From the NCBI GenBank assembly GCA_009779195.1, contig WRET01000012.1, forward strand, positions 1 to 59,770: 59,770 bases of DNA, given 5' to 3'. The translations under genes were made by a program, and so were the position numbers. The stretch comes from Micrococcales bacterium (lineage in GTDB: Bacteria > Actinomycetota > Actinomycetes > Actinomycetales > Cellulomonadaceae). Every line of letters begins with the position of its first letter. The stretch's first letter is position 1. Below are positions 48,704-59,124 of the stretch, piece after piece. Below the pieces are notes generated by a model. The model ran no database searches. It worked only from the letters and a program-made list of their open reading frames with translations, and had not been told where the DNA came from.

Positions 48704-51262
48704 TTACCAGGGGGCGACGGTGGTGATGTGGAGGGATACGGTGCCGGTGGAGGCTGTGGTGACCACGTCGATGGTGGCTTCTATGCGCCAGTCGTGGTCG
48801 TTGTCGGGGTCGTCGAGGGTCTGGCGGACGTGCCAGCGGGTGGCCGAGTCTTCGGTGACGTGGAACAACGCAGGGCCGCGGGCGGGCGGGCCGGTGAGGA
48901 TCTGCGTGTGGTCGTCGTAGTAGGGGTCGAGGGCTTGTTCCCAGCGGTCGGCGGTCCACCCGGCGCCGTCGGGGTCGGTGTCGGCCAGGGCGGCCAGGTC
49001 GGTGTAGGCGTGGCGGGCGGCGAGCTCGACGCGGCGGAACAGTGCCTGGCGGACGAGGGCGCGGATCGCCCGGGGGCTCACTGGTGGGGCGTCGTCGCCG
49101 GAAGGAATGACTGTGGTCACGTCGGCACCTGAGGCGAGCAGCTCCCATTCTTCGAGGAGGGAGGAGTCGGTGCGGGCGATGACGTCGCCGAGCCAGTCGA
49201 TGGTCTCGTCGAGGTCTTCGGTGCGGCGTTCGGCGGGGACCACCTGGCGCAGGGCACGGAAAGCGTCGGTCAGGTACCGCAGCAGGACGCCTTCGGTGCG
49301 TTGCAGCTGGTACGCGGCGACGTAGTCGCCGAAAGTCGCACCACGTTCGGCCATGTCGCGGACGACTGATTTGGGTGACGGGTGCAGGTCGGCGACCCAC
49401 GGGTTGGTGCGCCGGTACGAGGCGAACGCGGCGGTGATGGGTTCGGCCAGGGGTTGGGGGTAGGTGATCTCGGCGAGGGCGTCCATACGCTCCTCGTACT
49501 CCATTCCTTCGGCTTTCATGGCAGCGACGGCTTCGCCTTTGGCACGTGATTCTTGGGCGGAGAGCACCTGGCGTGGGTCGTCCAGGGTCGACTCGATGAT
49601 CGAGACGACGTCCATCGCGTAGCTGGGGTCGGCGGTGTCCGCCAGGTCCAAGGCGGCGTACGCGAAGGGGGACAGGGCCTGGTTGAGGGCGAACTCCTCA
49701 GGGATCTGGGCAGTGAGGCGGATACCCAGGCGGCGGCCATGAGGCGCGTCGGGGTCAGTGATCCAGGGGCGTTCGACGACACCACAGGCGCGTAACGACC
49801 GGTAGACCTCCACGGTGCGGCGCACCAGTTTGGCTTGGGACGCAGGTGGTTCGTGGTTGTCGAGAAGCAGGTGGCGCATCGCGGCGATGGGGTCGGCGCC
49901 GGTGCGGTCTTGACGTGCGAGCACGTTGAGCACCATGGCGTGGCTCACCTGGAAATGGCTGGTCAAAGGTTCGGGCGGGGCGTCGCGCAGACGTTCGAAT
50001 GTGGCTTCGGTCCAGTTCACCTGGCCGGACGGGGCCTGTTTGCGCACGACTTTGCGCAGCTTCTTGGGGTCGTCACCGGCTTTGAGCAAGGCTTTGCGGT
50101 TGTCGATGACGTGCTCGGGTGCCATGACCAGCACTTCGCCTTCGGTGTCGAAACCGGCGCGTCCGGCCCGGCCGGCGATCTGGTGGAACTCGCGGGCGGT
50201 GAGATGCCTCGAACGTTGCCCGTCGTACTTGACCAGGCTTGTCAGCACGACGGTGCGGATCGGCACGTTGATCCCCACCCCGAGGGTGTCGGTGCCGCAC
50301 ACCACAGGCAGCAGACCGCGCTGGGTGAGCCGTTCGACGACCCGGCGGTACCGGGGCAGCATCCCCGCGTGGTGCACGCCGACGCCGTGGCGCAACAACC
50401 GGGACAGGGCCTGGCCGAACCCCCCGGCGAAACGGAACCCTCCGAGCTCAGCGGCGATAGCGTCACGGGCCTCGCGGCTGGTCAGCGCCGCAGAGACCAG
50501 GCCCTGGGCGCGTTCGACGGCGTCCTTCTGCGTGAAGTGGACGACGTAGACCGGGGCGCGGCGGGTGGTGACCAGCTCAGCGAGAGTGTCGGTCAACGGG
50601 TCGACCGAGTACGCGTAGGTCAGCGGTACCGGGCGTACAGCGTCGTCGACCACGGCGACGTCACGTCCGGTGCGCCGCGCCAGGTCTTCGGTGAAGAACG
50701 ACACGTTGCCGAGGGTGGCGGACATGAGCACGAACTGGGCGCGGGTGAGCTCCAGCAGGGGGACTTGCCACGCCCAGCCGCGTTGTGGGTCGGCGTAGAA
50801 GTGGAACTCGTCGGCGACGACCTGCCCGACATCAGCGTCCACCCCGTCGCGCAGGGCGATATTCGCCAGGATCTCGGCGGTGCAGCACACGATAGGCGCG
50901 TCGGGGTTCACTGCGGAGTCGCCGGTGACCATCCCCACGGCATCAGCGCCGAACACGTCGACAAGGGCGAAAAACTTCTCCGACACCAAGGCTTTGAGCG
51001 GCGCTGTGTAGTACGACCGCTGCCCCCGGGCGAGAGCGGTGGCGTGGGCGGCGACCGCAACCAGCGACTTACCTGACCCGGTAGGAGTGGACACGATGAC
51101 GTGCGCGTCTGTGACCAGCGCCAACAATGATTCTTCCTGGTGCGGGTACAGCCGTAGGCCCTGGTCGGCGACCCAGTCGACGAACGTCTCGACGAGGGCG
51201 TCAGGGTCAGCGGTGGACGGCAGACGGGCGCTCAGTGAGCCCCGCGGCAGGGATGGTGGCAC
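48704..51262 (-). CDS. Ski2-like DEAD/DEAH RNA helicase (DUF3516 type)
   Basis: 852 aa. Walker A lies in STPTGSGKSLVA, motif II as VVADEFHFYADP, motif III LMSATLG, motif V GTDTLGVGINVP and motif VI HQIAGRAGRAGFD. About 400 residues follow the helicase core, including an uncharacterised C-terminal domain typical of actinobacterial proteins annotated DUF3516. It probably remodels RNA or RNPs. It starts with GTG. The divergent neighbour is a small conserved gene. Confidence 0.88.
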   Translation of the reverse strand: MPPSLPRGSLSARLPSTADPDALVETFVDWVADQGLRLYPHQEESLLALVTDAHVIVSTPTGSGKSLVAVAAHATALARGQRSYYTAPLKALVSEKFFALVDVFGADAVGMVTGDSAVNPDAPIVCCTAEILANIALRDGVDADVGQVVADEFHFYADPQRGWAWQVPLLELTRAQFVLMSATLGNVSFFTEDLARRTGRDVAVVDDAVRPVPLTYAYSVDPLTDTLAELVTTRRAPVYVVHFTQKDAVERAQGLVSAALTSREARDAIAAELGGFRFAGGFGQALSRLLRHGVGVHHAGMLPRYRRVVERLTQRGLLPVVCGTDTLGVGINVPIRTVVLTSLVKYDGQRSRHLTAREFHQIAGRAGRAGFDTEGEVLVMAPEHVIDNRKALLKAGDDPKKLRKVVRKQAPSGQVNWTEATFERLRDAPPEPLTSHFQVSHAMVLNVLARQDRTGADPIAAMRHLLLDNHEPPASQAKLVRRTVEVYRSLRACGVVERPWITDPDAPHGRRLGIRLTAQIPEEFALNQALSPFAYAALDLADTADPSYAMDVVSIIESTLDDPRQVLSAQESRAKGEAVAAMKAEGMEYEERMDALAEITYPQPLAEPITAAFASYRRTNPWVADLHPSPKSVVRDMAERGATFGDYVAAYQLQRTEGVLLRYLTDAFRALRQVVPAERRTEDLDETIDWLGDVIARTDSSLLEEWELLASGADVTTVIPSGDDAPPVSPRAIRALVRQALFRRVELAARHAYTDLAALADTDPDGAGWTADRWEQALDPYYDDHTQILTGPPARGPALFHVTEDSATRWHVRQTLDDPDNDHDWRIEATIDVVTTASTGTVSLHITTVAPW

Positions 51263-51389
51263 AGCACGAATCCTGGCACGTTTCGTACTGGTTGCGCATA
51301 ACGCTCCCGCGGAGCCGTCCGGGTTGCTACGGTTCGTCCCACCGACGCTGTGCGACGGATCACCACAGGAAACACCAACAGAGGCACGG

Positions 51390-51848
51390 ATGCACGAGAC
51401 AGTCGCCCACTATGTCCAGGCGGCCGCAGCCCACCGCGACGCGCTCAACCAGCTGCACACGATCCGTGCTGCGCTCGGTGAGGCAGACTGGTTGCCGATA
51501 CCTGAGCGACACAAGCTGCTCGCCGAGATCCGTCGCCAGCACGCCGAGGTGCGCGGCTACGAGCAGGTGCTGGGTGTCGAACCGACAGCGACGTGCATGG
51601 CCCAAGCCCTGGTCGACGAGATCCTTGCCGACATGTGCCACGAAGACGTCCCGTCCAACCCTGAACAGCTGGCCGACGCTGTCGTCATGGTCCTGGCTCG
51701 TCCTGGCCACCCGCCGCTGCCCGACGACTACCCGGTCGGCATGATCCACCTGCCGTGCCTGGAGCCTTACCTGACCCGTGAGCTGGTGCACCACCTCGTC
51801 GCCGAGTCGTTTGCCCAGCAAGCTTCAGTGACAGGCGACCTCCAGTAA
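51390..51848 (+). CDS. hypothetical helical protein
   Basis: A 152-aa soluble, helical protein, starting at ATG after GAGG. It begins MHETVAHYVQAAAAHRDAL and has a central IPERHKLLAEIRRQHAEVRGYEQVLG. I recognise no family. It lies 10 nt before the FAH gene, whose -10 overlaps its stop, so the two are probably separate transcripts. A role is not inferable. Confidence 0.55.
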   Translation: MHETVAHYVQAAAAHRDALNQLHTIRAALGEADWLPIPERHKLLAEIRRQHAEVRGYEQVLGVEPTATCMAQALVDEILADMCHEDVPSNPEQLADAVVMVLARPGHPPLPDDYPVGMIHLPCLEPYLTRELVHHLVAESFAQQASVTGDLQ

Positions 51849-51857
51849 CCTGGGGCG

Positions 51858-52640
51858 GTGCGTGTCGCCAGGTTCACCCAAGGTTCGGACCCTCGTTACG
51901 CGTTGGTCGAGGGAGACGGCGACGGCGCCGAGCTCGTCGTGATCAGCGGTGACCCCATCTACATGCCGGTGCAGCCCACGGGGGAGCGGGTACGGCTCGA
52001 CGACGACGGGGTGCGTCTGCTCGCCCCGGTGATCCCACGGTCCAAAGTCGTCGCGGTCGCGCGCAACTACGTGGCCCACGCCGAAGAGATGCAGGTCGAG
52101 GTCCCCGAACGTCCTTTGCTGTTCTTCAAGCCGAACACGTCGGTCATCGGGCCGGACGACCCCATCGTCGTGCCTGAGTGGTCGCAACGGGTCGAGCACG
52201 AGGGCGAGCTCGCGGTGGTCATCGGCAAAGTCACCAAAGACGTCTCTCCAGAAGGCGCTCTGGCCCACGTGTTCGGGTACACCTGCTCCAACGACGTCAC
52301 CGCCCGGGACGTGCAGCGCTCCGAGGTCCAGTGGGCACGGGCCAAAGGGTTCGACACGTCCTGCCCGCTCGGCCCGTGGATCGTCTTGGGCCTGGACGCC
52401 GAAGACCTCGAGGTGACCGTCCGTGTCAACGGCGAGCGCCGCCAGCACGGGAGCACCAGCCAGATGGTCTTCGACATCCCGTACCTCGTCTCGTACGTCT
52501 CCGAGGCGTTCACCTTGCTGCCCGGGGACGTCATCCTCACCGGCACCCCGGCGGGTACGGGCCCGTTGGTGCACCGCGACGTCGTCGAGGTCGAGGTCGA
52601 AGGTGTCGGCACCTTGCGCAACCCGGTGCTGCGTCGATGA
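51858..52640 (+). CDS. fumarylacetoacetate hydrolase family protein
   Basis: 260 aa with the FAH fold: [25 protein letters not shown], the metal ligands in [13 protein letters not shown], the [14 protein letters not shown] loop and [11 protein letters not shown]. Relatives hydrolyse acylpyruvates or decarboxylate oxaloacetate. TAACCT (51846-51851) lies 6 nt before GTG, so it is leaderless. The stop overlaps the rnhA start (ATGA), so the two are coupled. Confidence 0.9.
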   Translation: MRVARFTQGSDPRYALVEGDGDGAELVVISGDPIYMPVQPTGERVRLDDDGVRLLAPVIPRSKVVAVARNYVAHAEEMQVEVPERPLLFFKPNTSVIGPDDPIVVPEWSQRVEHEGELAVVIGKVTKDVSPEGALAHVFGYTCSNDVTARDVQRSEVQWARAKGFDTSCPLGPWIVLGLDAEDLEVTVRVNGERRQHGSTSQMVFDIPYLVSYVSEAFTLLPGDVILTGTPAGTGPLVHRDVVEVEVEGVGTLRNPVLRR

Positions 52641-53083
52641 CCGGCGACGACGAACGCCCGCCTGTCGACATCTGGACCGACGGTGCGTGCAAAGGCAACC
52701 CCGGCCCCGGCGGCTGGGGCGTCTTGCTGCACGCTGGCACGCACACCAAAGAGCTTTTCGGCGGTGAGAGCGACACGACGAACAACCGCATGGAGCTCAC
52801 CGCGGTCATCGAAGCCTTGCGTGCCCTCAACCGTCCTTGCCAGGTCGTGGCCCACGTCGACTCCACGTACGTCATGAAAGGTGTGACCCGCTGGATGGAT
52901 GGCTGGCAACGCAAGGGCTGGAAGACCGCCTCAGGTTCGCCTGTCGCCAACCAAGACCTCTGGCAGCTGCTCAACACCGAGCTGGCCCGCCACACCGTCC
53001 GCTGGGTGTGGGTCAAAGGCCACGCTGGCGACCCCGGCAACGAACGCGCCGACGCCCTGGCGAACCAGGGGGTGCCGTCGTAG
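52637..53083 (+). CDS. rnhA: RNase HI
   Basis: 148 aa with the four acidic active-site residues: Asp in [17 protein letters not shown], Glu in [13 protein letters not shown], Asp in AHVDSTYV and Asp in [10 protein letters not shown], plus the WVWVKGHAG His loop. It cleaves RNA in RNA-DNA hybrids. The start overlaps the FAH gene by 4 nt. gltX follows after 16 nt with its own promoter. Confidence 0.95.
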   Translation: MTGDDERPPVDIWTDGACKGNPGPGGWGVLLHAGTHTKELFGGESDTTNNRMELTAVIEALRALNRPCQVVAHVDSTYVMKGVTRWMDGWQRKGWKTASGSPVANQDLWQLLNTELARHTVRWVWVKGHAGDPGNERADALANQGVPS

Positions 53084-53099
53084 TCGGTAGGGTGGTTGC

Positions 53100-54596
53100 G
53101 TGCCCACAACCGCTGCGCCTGTCCGTGTCCGCTTCTGCCCTTCTCCGACGGGGACCCCGCATGTGGGGTTGATCCGCACATGCCTGTTCAACTGGGCGTA
53201 CGCCCGGCACACTGGCGGGACGTTCGTGTTCAGGATCGAGGACACGGACGCGCTCAGGGACTCAGCAGAATCGTACGAGCAGCTGCTCGACGCCCTGCGG
53301 TGGCTGGGGCTGGACTGGGACGAAGGGGTGGAGGTAGGGGGCCCCTACGCGCCGTACCGGCAGTCGCAGCGGATGGATTTCTACGCCGAGGTCGTGGCCA
53401 CGCTGGTGGCCGGGGGTTACGCGTACGAGTCGTTCTCCACCCCTGAAGAGATCGAGGCGCGGCACAAGGCTGGCGGACGCGACCCCAAGCTGGGGTACGA
53501 CGGGTTCGACCGGGACCTGAGCGACGAGCAGAAAGCGGCCTACCGGGACGCCGGGCGCGCTCCGGTGCTGCGGATGCGGATGCCCGACACCGATGTGACG
53601 TTCCACGACCTGGTGCGTGGGCCGGTGACGTTCCGGGCGGGGTCGGTGCCCGACTACGTCATCGTCCGCGGCAACGGGGACCCGCTGTACACCTTGGTCA
53701 ACCCCGTCGACGACGCAGCCATGAAGATCACCCACGTGCTGCGCGGCGAGGACCTGCTCTCGTCCACGCCGCGGCAGGTGGTGCTCTACCAGGCGCTGGT
53801 CGAGCTGGGGCTGGCTGACGTGGTGCCGCAGTTCGGCCACCTGCCGTACGTCATGGGGGAGGGCAACCGCAAGCTGAGCAAACGCGACCCGGAGTCGAAC
53901 CTGTTCACGCACCGCGAGCGCGGGTTCGTCCCGCAGGGGCTGCTGAACTACCTGGCGTTGCTGGGCTGGTCCATCGCCCCCGACCGTGACGTGTTCACGC
54001 TGGACGAGCTGGTGGAGGCGTTCGACGTCGCCGACGTCAACCCCAACCCGGCGCGTTTCGACCTGAAGAAAGCCGAGGCGATCAACGCCTCGCACCTGCG
54101 GATGCTCGAACCTGACGACTTTCGGGACCGGCTCGTGCCGTACCTGCACGGCGCAGGTCTGGTGGGGGCCGCGTCGTACGCCCAGCTGGACGAGACGACG
54201 CAGGCCCGGCTCGACGCTGGTGCCACCCTCGTGCAAGAACGTATGACGCTGCTGGGCGAGGTTGTGGGGATGCTCGGCTTCCTGTTCGTCGCCGACGACG
54301 ACCTGGTCGTCGACGAGGCGGCCCGCGCAGCGCTGCGCGACGAGGCCGCCACCGTGCTCGACGAGGCCACCCGTGTCTTGGCCGAGGTGCCGCAACCGTT
54401 CGCGCACAACGACACGCACGACGTCCTCAACGCCGCACTCGTGGAGAACCTGGGGATCAAACCCCGCTTCGCGTTCACACCGCTGCGGGTCGCGGTGACA
54501 GGCCGGCGCGTGTCGCCGCCGCTGTTCGAGTCCATGGAGCTGCTCGGCAAAGCGTCGGTCCTGGCCCGGATCGCGGCTCTGCGGGCGTCGCTGTGA
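53100..54596 (+). CDS. gltX: glutamyl-tRNA synthetase
   Basis: A 498-aa class I synthetase. The HIGH-like motif is [18 protein letters not shown], followed by FRIEDTDA. The KMSKS loop is [11 protein letters not shown]. The length and C-terminal helical domain fit bacterial GluRS, likely also charging tRNA-Gln. TAGGGT (53088-53093) lies 6 nt before GTG 53100, so it is leaderless. The stop overlaps the HAD gene start as GTGA. Confidence 0.96.
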   Translation: MPTTAAPVRVRFCPSPTGTPHVGLIRTCLFNWAYARHTGGTFVFRIEDTDALRDSAESYEQLLDALRWLGLDWDEGVEVGGPYAPYRQSQRMDFYAEVVATLVAGGYAYESFSTPEEIEARHKAGGRDPKLGYDGFDRDLSDEQKAAYRDAGRAPVLRMRMPDTDVTFHDLVRGPVTFRAGSVPDYVIVRGNGDPLYTLVNPVDDAAMKITHVLRGEDLLSSTPRQVVLYQALVELGLADVVPQFGHLPYVMGEGNRKLSKRDPESNLFTHRERGFVPQGLLNYLALLGWSIAPDRDVFTLDELVEAFDVADVNPNPARFDLKKAEAINASHLRMLEPDDFRDRLVPYLHGAGLVGAASYAQLDETTQARLDAGATLVQERMTLLGEVVGMLGFLFVADDDLVVDEAARAALRDEAATVLDEATRVLAEVPQPFAHNDTHDVLNAALVENLGIKPRFAFTPLRVAVTGRRVSPPLFESMELLGKASVLARIAALRASL

Positions 54597-55330
54597 CCGG
54601 TTGGTCGACCACACCGCTGGACGGGGTGCTGCTCGATATCGACGACACCCTGGTCGACACCCACGCGGCGTTCGCCAGCGCCTTGCTGGTGGTCGCCCGC
54701 CAGTACCTGCCGCACCTGGACGAGACGGCCAAGTCCCAGCTGGTCGTGCGGTGGCGTGCTGACCCCAACGGCCACTACCGGCGTTTCACCAACGGTGAGG
54801 TGGATTACCTCACCCAACGCATGGACCGCGCCAACGACCTGCACGCCGAGTTCGGTGGCCCGCAGATGGACCGCGACGAGTACGTCGCGTGGAACACCAT
54901 GTTCGACGAGGCGCTGGCTGTCGCCTGGACCCCGCACCCCGATGCCGGCCAGTTCCTGGCAGGTCTGGCCGACGCTGGTCTCCCGGTCGGCACGGTGACC
55001 AACGCGACGGTGAGGTACCAGGTGCGCAAGCTTGCCATCTGCGGTCTGTTAGACCTGCCCGTCCTTGTCGGCGTGGACACTCTCGGTGTGGGCAAACCCG
55101 ATCCGCGTGTCTTCGCCGAAGGGTGCCGGTTGCTCGGCACCGACCCAGCGCGCACGCTCTACGTCGGCGACGAGCTCTACATCGACGCTGTCGGCGCCCG
55201 CACAGCCGGTCTGGTGGCCGTGTGGCTGGACCGTCCTGGAATCCGTCGTGTCCCGCTGCGCGACGCCGAGATTTTCGAGGCTGGCGTCGTCGTTGCCCAC
55301 ACCCTCGCCGACCTGCCTGCCATCTTGTGA
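54593..55330 (+). CDS. HAD-family hydrolase
   Basis: 245 aa. Motif I is [13 protein letters not shown] (nucleophile Asp), motif II the Thr in GTVTNAT, motif III the Lys in [10 protein letters not shown], and motif [17 protein letters not shown]1-type helical cap lies at about 25-115. Likely a small-molecule phosphatase. Its translation is coupled to gltX by a GTGA overlap, as often seen in actinobacteria. Confidence 0.9.
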   Translation: MTGWSTTPLDGVLLDIDDTLVDTHAAFASALLVVARQYLPHLDETAKSQLVVRWRADPNGHYRRFTNGEVDYLTQRMDRANDLHAEFGGPQMDRDEYVAWNTMFDEALAVAWTPHPDAGQFLAGLADAGLPVGTVTNATVRYQVRKLAICGLLDLPVLVGVDTLGVGKPDPRVFAEGCRLLGTDPARTLYVGDELYIDAVGARTAGLVAVWLDRPGIRRVPLRDAEIFEAGVVVAHTLADLPAIL

Positions 55331-55860
55331 ACGGTTGGTCGTTCGCGGACGAGGGCGAAACGCCGCTGTGATGATCTCGTCCGGTCCCATCACTGTGGCT
55401 TTTGAGGCACCGCGTCAGAATCCTTGTGAACGGTGCTGCCGAGCCGACCGACGGTCTGACCGGGGGTTCTGCGGCAGAGATGGGACGGCGAAGTGACGGG
55501 TGCATGGCTGGGTCTCAACCGTGGGCCCGTGCGGCGCCGCGACGGCGAGATCGTCTCGGACAAACTGGCCAAACCGGACGACGAACTGCGGTACCATCAC
55601 ACCGGGTTGTGACCGAAGGACCAGGTCAGCGGCTTGTCGGCGTTCGGGTCCCGGTCTTGGCCCTGTTTGTCCCGGTCTCGACGGTCACCGGGAACGGCAG
55701 TGTTGGAAGAACCCACGGGTTGGGCCGACGTTCTTGGGCCAAACCGGAAGGGCCGTCATCCCTACGGGGATCTTCCGGCGAGCACAGGTGGTCAGTAGGC
55801 TCCATGCGAGATCTGGCCGCAATAGTCGCCTGGGGCTTGCCCCAGGGAAAGGGGTTTGAG
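55331..55860 (+). other. 530-nt region before the KAP gene, with a possible small ORF
   Basis: No certain gene. 55493-55612 encodes a 39-codon frame (MTGAWLGLNRGPVRRRDG...) with GTG start, protein-like but unassigned (confidence about 0.25). A -10-like TACCAT lies at 55592-55597. Frames continuing into the KAP gene from here are open but read as non-protein, so I treat the rest as leader or degraded sequence. Confidence 0.3.
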
Positions 55861-58206
55861 GTGGTAGTGGACCGCGGGCGAGTCGCCAGCGCTGTGGGTA
55901 CGGGAGCCCCGGCGCCGCGATACAAGATGCGTACGGCCAATGCGGTCGACAGCGACTGTCTCAAGCTCGACAGTTACCGGAAAGCCTTCGAGCTGATCGT
56001 GACGACGGCGGAGCCGCCGTCCACCGTGGGTCTGTTCGGTGCTGGCGGTTCGGGAAAGACGTCGTTCCTCCGGCGGGTCCAGGCGGACCTTCACGGTGCC
56101 GACAAGATGCCGAGCGGGGGAGCGGGCCGGGCTGCCAGGCGTGTGCGTGCCTCAGGTGATGCCGACGAGACGGGCCGTTTCCAGACCGTGTGGTTTGACC
56201 TGTGGGAGCACCAGCGGCACCCGGCTCCGGTCGTGGCGATGCTCAACGTCGCCCGTGAAGAGATCCTCTCCGAGCTTGCCGAGCGGATCAGGGCCCAGGA
56301 GAAAAGGGGGCCTCTGGCGCCGTTCTGGCTCAAGATGAAACGACGGCTCAGGGTGCTGGAGGAAGACACCCGGCTCGAAGAGCTCGGCGAGTCGCTCGTG
56401 TGGGGTCTGGCTGCCCCCGACCTCGACCCCGACGACGAGCGCCTGGAGGACTCGGTCAAACGTGCCGCTGCGAGCCGGACCCCCGTCCCTGGGGCCCTGG
56501 AACGTTCGCGTGAGCTGCACAAAGAACAGTTCCGGGTGCTCGAAGAGCAGAGCAAGCTGCGCAAAGACCTCAAAGACATCGTCGAACAGCTGATCAGCGC
56601 CTCGGAGAGAGAGGGGCAAGGACCAGACAGGCCGCCCCTGGTCGTCTTCATCGACGACGTGGACCGTTGTCCCGGTTCGGTGATCGTGGACCTGCTCGAG
56701 CAGATCCGGCTGTTCTTGGCGCTGGCGCGGTGCGTCTTCGTCATCGCTGTGGACGAGACTGTCGTGGCCCGTGCGGTCATCGACAAGAGCCCTGAGTTCA
56801 CCGCGTGGCGCTCCGACGAGCCAGACCCCGCCGAGGAGGCGAAAGCCGAGTACGCCGAACGGTACCTGGAGAAGATCGTCCAGTTCCCGTTCACGCTGCC
56901 GCGGCTCGGCGAGGCGAAGGTCAAAGACTTCGCCCGGGACATCCTCGCTGAGGTTGGTTTTGTCGATGCCGAGCTGATCCAGGTCCACGGTGTTATCGGT
57001 CCGGTCCTCGACGAGCAGCGCGACGGGCTCACTTTGCGTTTCGTCGTCCGTCTGGCCAACGCGCTCCTGGTGAACCACATGATCACGCAAGGTGAGCTGG
57101 GTGACGGCTCGACGCGTTCCCAGGACTACGACCTGCGTGTCACCACGTTGGCGACGGTGGTCCAGCACGTCTACCCCGACGACTACAAGGCTGCGATGAG
57201 CCAGCCCGACGGGATCGACTACCTGTGGCGCCAGCTGGTCGGCGCGCCCGGAGCGCAGAACGACGTGCCGTTGTTCACCGACGGTGCCGTCCAGCTCAAG
57301 GCGTACGCACGCGAGCTCGCGGCCGAACAGTCGTTGCGGCTCGACGCCCAGCGTTTCGCCCAGTACCTGCGGTACGTGCAGCCGGTGAAAGTCACCGCGG
57401 GGCGTGCCGACGACGAGACCGTGCAGCTGTCCAGGCTCGGGACCGACGAGGAAGCGCCTGTCGAGGCGACCACGTCCGGCGAGTTCCGTGCCGTCACGGG
57501 AGAGATCGAGTGGGTCCCGGGGCCTCCTGAGGAACCCACCCTGGCGCTGCGCGGCCACAACGAGTGGTACTACGACAAGACGCCGCAGAAGGTGATCGAC
57601 GACCACGTCAGGCGTGCCATCGACGGTTCGTTGATGGATGACGAGCAGACGATGTGGTGGATGGCCGACGAGGGTGCCAGCGCGGTCGGCGCCGTGGTGA
57701 CGATCGGCGGTATTCCCTGGCGGGTTCTCCAGGTCGACTCCGGCAAGGGCAGGCGCCCCCAGGCCCTGCTGCTGGCCGAGTACGTGCAGGGCAGGTCGCA
57801 GTGGCACGACGACCGTGAGGCGTCGCTGTGGGGCGACGAGCCAGGCCCGTGGCTGCGCCGCGAGCTCAACGGCCGTTTCTTCGACGCCCTTCCCGAGCAT
57901 GTCAGGGTGCGTATCCCAGACACGACCTGGCCCCAGGTGGACAACAAGCGGTACGGGACAAAAACGGAGTCCGTCAACGGCTGTATCTCGCTGCTGAGCA
58001 TCGACGAGGTCGGCCGGTTCCTGCGCTCGGCCGACGCCCGGCGTGCTGTTGACCCATGGGGCAACGCGTCGTGGTGGTGGCTGCGTTCACCCGGCGTCGA
58101 CCCTGCGTACGTCGACAGGGAAGGCAATATCGTCATCAGCGGCGGCAAGGTCTCCTCGTCGTCCGGTGGGGTGCGGCCCGTCCTGCGCCTGGCCCTCGAC
58201 ATGTAG
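55861..58206 (+). CDS. KAP-family P-loop NTPase fused to a DUF6273-type domain
   Basis: 781 aa. Walker A is GLFGAGGSGKTSF (58-69); a long charged helical insert (about 75-250) follows, then Walker B VVFIDDVDRCPG (about 260-271) and sensor regions, the pattern of KAP NTPases. There is no clear membrane segment in the insert, unlike many KAPs. Residues about 610-781 form a DUF6273-type domain: IGGIPWRVLQVD, PWLRRELNGRFFD, then WWWLRSPGV ... GGVRPVLRL at the C-terminus. GTG 55861 is chosen for AAAGGGG 6 nt upstream; ATG 55804 is possible. It is tail-to-tail with ppk2. Function unknown; some KAP proteins exclude phage. Confidence 0.7.
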   Translation: MVVDRGRVASAVGTGAPAPRYKMRTANAVDSDCLKLDSYRKAFELIVTTAEPPSTVGLFGAGGSGKTSFLRRVQADLHGADKMPSGGAGRAARRVRASGDADETGRFQTVWFDLWEHQRHPAPVVAMLNVAREEILSELAERIRAQEKRGPLAPFWLKMKRRLRVLEEDTRLEELGESLVWGLAAPDLDPDDERLEDSVKRAAASRTPVPGALERSRELHKEQFRVLEEQSKLRKDLKDIVEQLISASEREGQGPDRPPLVVFIDDVDRCPGSVIVDLLEQIRLFLALARCVFVIAVDETVVARAVIDKSPEFTAWRSDEPDPAEEAKAEYAERYLEKIVQFPFTLPRLGEAKVKDFARDILAEVGFVDAELIQVHGVIGPVLDEQRDGLTLRFVVRLANALLVNHMITQGELGDGSTRSQDYDLRVTTLATVVQHVYPDDYKAAMSQPDGIDYLWRQLVGAPGAQNDVPLFTDGAVQLKAYARELAAEQSLRLDAQRFAQYLRYVQPVKVTAGRADDETVQLSRLGTDEEAPVEATTSGEFRAVTGEIEWVPGPPEEPTLALRGHNEWYYDKTPQKVIDDHVRRAIDGSLMDDEQTMWWMADEGASAVGAVVTIGGIPWRVLQVDSGKGRRPQALLLAEYVQGRSQWHDDREASLWGDEPGPWLRRELNGRFFDALPEHVRVRIPDTTWPQVDNKRYGTKTESVNGCISLLSIDEVGRFLRSADARRAVDPWGNASWWWLRSPGVDPAYVDREGNIVISGGKVSSSSGGVRPVLRLALDM

Positions 58207-58219
58207 CCAGGCCGGCGGC

Positions 58220-59044
58220 TCAGGTGTCGTGCTCGGGGTCACCGAGCAGCGCGGTGACGTGGTCAGGCACGTAGTTGGACAGGTCGCGCGGTGGCCGGAC
58301 GTACCCTTTGGACACGGGAGGACGTTTCGGCAGGACGATCTTGCTGTTCGGGATGTCGGTGTAGGGCACGGTGGACAGCAGGTGCGCGATCATGTTCAGC
58401 CGGGCGTGCTTCTTGACATCAGACTCTACGACGTACCACGGGCTGGCCGGAGTGTCGGTGTGGACCATCATCTCGTCTTTGGCACGTGAGTAGTCTTCCC
58501 AACGAGCGATGGACTCCAGGTCCATGGGAGACAGCTTCCACTGCCGCACCGGGTCTTTGAGGCGAGAACGGAACCGGCGCAGCTGTTCAGCGTCAGACAC
58601 CGAGAACCAGTACTTGCGCAGCAAGATTCCGTCGTCGATGAGCATCTGCTCGAACAAAGGTGTCTGGCGCAAGAACCGTGAGTACTCGGCAGGGGTGACG
58701 AAACCCATCACCTTTTCCACGCCGGCCCGGTTGTACCAGGAGCGGTCGAACAGCACGATCTCCCCAGCGGCGGGCAGGTGGGCGACATACCGCTGGAAAT
58801 ACCACTGGCCCATTTCGCGTTCGGTCGGGGCGGGCAGGGCGGCGATCCGCGCGACGCGTGGCGACAGGTATTGGGTGATCCGTTTGATCGCCCCGCCCTT
58901 GCCGGCCGCGTCACGGCCTTCGAAGACCACGACGACCCGCGCCCCGGTCGCCTGGGTCCAGCGCTGCATCTTGACCAGCTCGGACTGCAGGCGGAACAGC
59001 TCAGCCTCGTAGACGTCTTCGTCGATCTTCCCGGGCTTGTCCAT
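58220..59044 (-). CDS. ppk2: polyphosphate kinase 2
   Basis: A 274-aa one-domain PPK2. Walker A is EGRDAAGKGGAIKRI, the lid/Walker B FDRSWYNRAGVEKVMGF, and KLSPMDLESIARWEDYSRAKD is also family-specific. It moves phosphate between polyphosphate and nucleotides, here probably class I acting on nucleoside diphosphates. TACGTT (59051-59056) lies 6 nt before the ATG, so it is leaderless. It converges with the KAP gene, stops 13 nt apart. Confidence 0.94.
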   Translation of the reverse strand: MDKPGKIDEDVYEAELFRLQSELVKMQRWTQATGARVVVVFEGRDAAGKGGAIKRITQYLSPRVARIAALPAPTEREMGQWYFQRYVAHLPAAGEIVLFDRSWYNRAGVEKVMGFVTPAEYSRFLRQTPLFEQMLIDDGILLRKYWFSVSDAEQLRRFRSRLKDPVRQWKLSPMDLESIARWEDYSRAKDEMMVHTDTPASPWYVVESDVKKHARLNMIAHLLSTVPYTDIPNSKIVLPKRPPVSKGYVRPPRDLSNYVPDHVTALLGDPEHDT

Positions 59045-59124
59045 GACGCGAACGTACCTCAGTCACCGCCATGGCGCCGGAGTCACAACCGGGCTGGCCG
59101 GGCTCACGCCCCGGCTGCCGGGCC

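Noticed and set aside
55402..55860. N-terminal extension of the KAP protein by about 150 residues
   Set aside because: The extension reads as non-protein (repeated Arg/Gly/Ser stretches) and better ribosome sites lie at 55861.
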